Of a DNA stretch of 64,000 nt, positions 58,660 to 64,000 are shown piece after piece; the first letter of the stretch is position 1; each line of letters opens with the position of its first letter. The notes below the pieces were generated by a model. It was not told where the DNA came from. It ran no database searches and saw only the letters and a list, made by a program, of their open reading frames with translations. The stretch is from Streptomyces sp. CB00455. GTDB lineage: Bacteria; Actinomycetota; Actinomycetes; Streptomycetales; Streptomycetaceae. The DNA is taken from assembly GCF_001905445.1 (NCBI RefSeq), contig NZ_LIVQ01000002.1:186001-250000 (forward strand). The letters are read 5' to 3'. A program made the translations under genes and the position numbers.

Positions 58660-58770
58660 GCGGCACGTGGGACCGTCGCGCGGGAGCGGGCACGGGGAAC
58701 GGGCGCGGGGGAACAGGCACGGGGGACCGGCGAGTGGGACCGTGGCGCGGGAACGGCGAGCGGGCCGGAG
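58660..58770. repeat. Purine-rich degenerate repeats
   Basis: Repeats of a GCACGGGGGA-like 10-15-base unit and two copies of GTGGGACCGT, in the 220-base gap between the opp operon and the TRIC gene. No coding capacity is seen. Confidence 0.5.
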
Positions 58771-58783
58771 GTCCCCGGTGGGG

Positions 58784-58812
58784 CCGGGGTGCCTGTGGGT
58801 GGGGCACCCCGG
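58784..58812 (-). terminator. opp operon terminator
   Basis: Perfect 10-bp stem CCGGGGTGCC/GGCACCCCGG with a 9-base loop, 21 bases beyond the oppF stop. Confidence 0.85.
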
Positions 58813-58833
58813 CTCCCGCCGGGATTTCGGCCG

Positions 58834-59933
<1,100 letters not shown>

Positions 59934-59937
<4 letters not shown>

Positions 59938-61024
59938 AGCTTCGGCGCAATCTCTTCGGTCCAGATCCGGGTCCGCTCCTCCTGCGACATGTGGCAGGCG
60001 GACCAGTGGCGGGTGCCGTCCTCCGTGAGTTCCGGCCGCACCGTACGGGTCACGTTGCCCTTGGGTACGTCGGCGTACGGGCAGCGCGGGTTGAAGGCGC
60101 AGCCGTCGGGGATGTTGATGAGGCTGGGCGGCGACCCCTTGACCGGGATGAGCCGTTCGGTCTGCTCCCGGTCGATGCGGGGCATCGAGCCCAGCAGGCC
60201 CCAGGTGTAGGGGTGGCGGGGCTCGTAGAAGACCTTCTCCGCGGTTCCCCGCTCCACGCACCGGCCGCCGTACATGACGAGGAGTTCGTCGGCCATCTCG
60301 GCGACCACGCCCAGGTCGTGCGTGATCATGATGACCGCGGAGCCGAACTCCTTCTGGAGGTCGCGGATGAGGTCGAGGATCTGCGCCTGGACGGTGACGT
60401 CCAGCGCGGTGGTCGGCTCGTCCGCGATGAGCAGCTCGGGGTTGTTGACCAGCGCCATCGCGATCATGGCGCGCTGGCGCATGCCGCCCGAGAACTCGTG
60501 CGGGTAGCTGTCGACCCGCTTGTGCGGCTCGGGGATCCCGACGCGGTCGAGGAGCTCGACGGCCCGCTTGCGCGCCGCCTTCTTGTCGGCCTTGTTGTGG
60601 ACCCGGTACGCCTCGGCGATCTGCTTGCCGATGGTGAAGTAGGGGTGCATCGCGGACAGCGGGTCCTGGAAGATCATCGCGATCTCCCGGCCGCGGAGCC
60701 GGCGCACCTCGTCCTCGTCGGCGGAGAGCAGTTCCTTGCCGTCCAGCCAGATCTCGCCGGAGATCCGGGCCCGCTGGCGGCCGTACTGGCCGACGCGGTG
60801 CAGGCCCATGATGCCGAGCGAGGTGACGGACTTGCCGGAGCCGGACTCGCCCACGATGCCGAGGGTCTTGCCCTTCTCCAGGGTGAAGGAGAGCCCGTCG
60901 ACCGACTTGACCAGTCCGTCCTCGGTCGGGAAGTGCACCTTGAGGTCGCGGACCTCCAGGAAGGCGGTGGAGGGCCGGGTCGCGCCGACCGGTTCGTTCA
61001 GCGCTCCGGTCGTGGTGAGATCGG

Positions 61025-61028
<4 letters not shown>
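59934..61028 (-). CDS. oppD: Oligopeptide ABC transporter ATPase, OppD/DppD type
   Basis: 364 residues. Walker [10 protein letters not shown], signature [15 protein letters not shown], Walker B ELLIADEP and the C-terminal cysteine motif [12 protein letters not shown] mark the OppD branch. It forms the ATPase heterodimer with OppF. Both ends overlap neighbours (ATGA at oppB, GTGA at oppF), so the three are tightly coupled. Confidence 0.93.
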
Positions 61029-62023
<995 letters not shown>

Positions 62024-62046
62024 TGCGCTTGGCCTGGCTGCGGCCC

Positions 62047-62075
62047 GGGGGCGCCCCCTTCCGGAGGACGCCCCC
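62047..62075 (-). terminator. Intra-operon hairpin between opp binding protein and permease
   Basis: GGGGGCG/CGCCCCC (7 bp, loop 15) in the 134-base gap after the binding-protein stop. Such hairpins in ABC operons often stabilise the binding-protein message or cut read-through, which would give binding protein in excess. Confidence 0.5.
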
Positions 62076-62157
62076 AAGCCGTAACCGCGGCCATCACCTG
62101 CCCTTCGTGCCTAGCGGGTGTGGCACTGGAACTTTTTGAACTGGGACTGCCGGACCG

Positions 62158-63936
62158 TTACTTCGTGACGCCGAGGGACGCGTAGTCGTACCGGCCGTTG
62201 TAGGCGTCGGTGGTGTACGCGTTCGTCAGGCGGCTGCTGCGCCAGGTGATCGTCTTGTCGTAGACGAAGGGCAGGTAGACCGCGGCCTCGGAGACCTTCT
62301 GGTTCATCTGCTTGTAGATCTCGCCGGCCTTGGCCGGGTCCGTCTCCGCGATGGCCTGGTCGAACAGGGCGTTGATGGCCGGGTCGTTCAGCTCGGAGAA
62401 GTTGTTGTTGCCGCTCTGCAGGATGAAGCGGCCGTCGACCAGCGGCTGGGAGAAGCCCTGCCCGGTCGGGAAGTCGGCGCCCCAGCCCATGATGATGATG
62501 CCGTAGCCCTTCTCCTTGACGACCTTCGGCGAACCGATGATGCCGGAGGTCTGGGCGCCGTCGATCTGGTCGACGTCGGCCTGGATGCCGACCTGCTTCA
62601 GGGCGTTCTGCAGGGAGACGGCCGTGGCGATCTCGACCGGCTTGTTGTTGCGGACCGCGATGGTGGTCTTGAAGCCCTCGGGCTTGCCGCAGGCCTTGAG
62701 GGCCTCCTTGGCCTTCTCGACGTTCGGCTTGCCGTCGTTCTTCAGGACCTCGTACGGGTCGTACTTGCCGTCGGAGCCCTTGATGCCCAGCGGGAGCATG
62801 TTGGGGGCGATGTCGCCGCCGGCCTGCGGGCCGCCGCGGGCGGTCTGCAGGGACTTCTTGTCCGCCGCGTAGATGACGGCCTTGCGGCAGTCGATGTTGT
62901 CGAAGGGAGCCACGGTCTGCGGGAAGACGGCGTACCGGATGAAGCCGGTCTGGCCGTTGTCCAGGTTGTCCTTGTGGTCCTTCAGCGCGGTGGAACGGGC
63001 CGCCTGGCCGATGCCGGTCGCGTTGATGTCGACGTCGAACTCACCGTTCATCAGGCGCTTGTCCATGTCGTCCGCGTTCGCCATGAACGTGACGGAGATG
63101 GAGTCCGGGAGCGCCTTGCGGATGGTGTCCGACTCGGGCTTGTAGTTCTCGTTGCGCGAGAGCTTCATGCTCTTGTTGGGCTCGTACGAGTCGATCTTGT
63201 ACGGGCCGTTGGAGAAGGGCTTCAGGCCGTACTTGGCCGCGGTGTCCTTGTCCTGCTTGACCGGGCTCGCGGCGGGCATGGCCAGCATCTGCTCGAAGTC
63301 GCCGTTGGGCGCCGGGAGCTTGAAGATGATGGTCTTCGCGTCCGGGGTCTCGATCGCCTTGAGGCCGAGCTTGTCCGGGGCGGTGTCCTTGTACGGGCCC
63401 GGGTACTCGGTCTTCGGGTCGAGCACCTGCATCAGGTAGACCGGGCCGCCGGAGATGACGTCCTGGGCCCAGGTGCGCTCGATGCCGTACTTCACGTCCT
63501 GGGCGGTGACGGGAGTGCCGTCCTCCCAGGTCACGTTGTCCTTGAGGGTGTACTTGTAGGTCTTGCCGCCGTCGGTGATCTCGGCCTTGGCGGTCGCGAG
63601 GTCGGGGACGAGCTCGGTGCTCTCCGGGCCGGGAGCCGCCTTGAAGCTGACCAGCTGGCGGGCGTAGTAGCGGGAGAAGTCCCACATGAAGCCGTAGTAG
63701 CCGCGCTGCGGGTCCCACGAGTCGGCTTCCTGGGTGCCGACGAACTTGAGTTCGCCGCCCTTCTTGTCCGACGCGTTGGCGATCTTGCCGATGCCGGCGT
63801 TGAAGCCACCGCCGGACGCGGCGGACTTGTCGTCCTTCTTGTCGTCTCCGCCACAGGCGGTCGCGGTCAGCATGACCGCGAGCACGACGGCCGTGCCAGC
63901 GGCAAGCCTGCGCTTCGACGTGCGATGGGTAGTCAC
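62158..63936 (-). CDS. oppA: Oligopeptide-binding lipoprotein of ABC transporter
   Basis: 592 residues from a GTG at 63936 with GGAGGG 12 bases upstream. Residues 1-28 are a lipoprotein signal (KRRLAAGTAVVLAVMLTATAC, Cys28), followed by an acidic/Ser/Gly linker and the cluster-C (SBP_bac_5) domain (GGELKFVGTQEADSWDPQRG; DNVTWEDGTPVTAQDVKYGIERTW). It is anchored outside the membrane and hands peptides or similar solutes to the permeases. The length and 'GWGADFPTGQGF' segment are typical of peptide-binding proteins. The 64 bases upstream to the window edge hold its ribosome-binding region only. Confidence 0.93.
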   Translation of the reverse strand: MTTHRTSKRRLAAGTAVVLAVMLTATACGGDDKKDDKSAASGGGFNAGIGKIANASDKKGGELKFVGTQEADSWDPQRGYYGFMWDFSRYYARQLVSFKAAPGPESTELVPDLATAKAEITDGGKTYKYTLKDNVTWEDGTPVTAQDVKYGIERTWAQDVISGGPVYLMQVLDPKTEYPGPYKDTAPDKLGLKAIETPDAKTIIFKLPAPNGDFEQMLAMPAASPVKQDKDTAAKYGLKPFSNGPYKIDSYEPNKSMKLSRNENYKPESDTIRKALPDSISVTFMANADDMDKRLMNGEFDVDINATGIGQAARSTALKDHKDNLDNGQTGFIRYAVFPQTVAPFDNIDCRKAVIYAADKKSLQTARGGPQAGGDIAPNMLPLGIKGSDGKYDPYEVLKNDGKPNVEKAKEALKACGKPEGFKTTIAVRNNKPVEIATAVSLQNALKQVGIQADVDQIDGAQTSGIIGSPKVVKEKGYGIIIMGWGADFPTGQGFSQPLVDGRFILQSGNNNFSELNDPAINALFDQAIAETDPAKAGEIYKQMNQKVSEAAVYLPFVYDKTITWRSSRLTNAYTTDAYNGRYDYASLGVTK

Positions 63937-64000
63937 GATGCTCGCAACCCTCCGTTGTAGTTCCGGTGTACTTACGGCTCGGAGCCGGTTCCTGGTTTGC

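Overview
The window is chromosomal DNA from a high-GC actinobacterium, almost certainly Streptomyces. GC is very high throughout, and the third codon position is nearly always G or C. GTG and TTG starts are frequent, many genes overlap by ATGA or GTGA, and the gene order matches what I recall of one conserved Streptomyces core block: ilvE, leuB, pruA/proline dehydrogenase, serA, ilvCNB, a GGDEF-EAL gene, gatBAC, a second GGDEF-EAL gene (rmdB-like), ligA, mnmA, cysteine desulfurase, oligopeptide transporter. I see no insertion sequence, prophage, CRISPR array, tRNA or rRNA.

Layout. 1-3.4 kb: the end of an NCS1 permease, then ilvE and leuB (branched-chain amino acids) and a 43-residue small gene. 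3.6-8.6 kb: a LysR regulator divergent from an NADP-dependent oxidoreductase, an exported phospholipase C with a PHO-box-like upstream site, and a nitroreductase. 8.7-12.7 kb: proline catabolism (P5C dehydrogenase, proline dehydrogenase) divergent from a PucR-type regulator. 12.7-15 kb: a TetR regulator divergent from a DHA2 efflux pump. 15-20.7 kb: serA and ilvBNC, the latter preceded by an attenuator with a 13-residue leader peptide. 20.7-31.2 kb: a membrane GGDEF-EAL protein with a degenerate EAL domain, a D-2-hydroxyacid dehydrogenase, an aldo/keto reductase, a PQQ-type sugar dehydrogenase lipoprotein, a DUF6191-like small protein and a giant LuxR (LAL) regulator with a 56-residue gene just upstream. 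31.2-39.3 kb: accessory genes, including an iron-box-controlled penicillin acylase plus siderophore-type acyltransferase operon and an atypical Ser/Thr kinase. 39.3-40.7 kb: a locus that looks decayed, with an AfsR-like TPR remnant and a zinc-ribbon tail. 40.8-49.4 kb: gatC-gatA-81-aa gene-gatB, an rmdB-like phosphodiesterase and ligA. 49.4-57.9 kb: a MetE-like protein, SDR, DUF1330, GlxA-type regulator, quinone reductase, mnmA, amidase, cysteine desulfurase and thioesterase. 58-64 kb: a TRIC channel and an oligopeptide ABC transporter (OppA, B, D, F; no OppC inside the window).

How they fit together. The window holds most of branched-chain amino acid synthesis (IlvB/N/C/E, LeuB) plus the entry to serine synthesis. 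Translation support comes from GatCAB, and from MnmA with its likely sulfur donor. Two c-di-GMP proteins have apparently opposite chemistry, one likely a synthase with a dead EAL domain and one an intact phosphodiesterase. Several operators and leaders are readable directly: a ferric-repressor box, a PHO box, a LysR T-N11-A palindrome, TetR-type inverted repeats, the ilvB attenuator and several perfect terminator hairpins between convergent genes. No wholly new multigene system stands out. The strongest leads are the iron-regulated acylase/acyltransferase pair, the ilvB and leuB leaders, the unannotated small genes, and the decayed locus at 39.3-40.7 kb.
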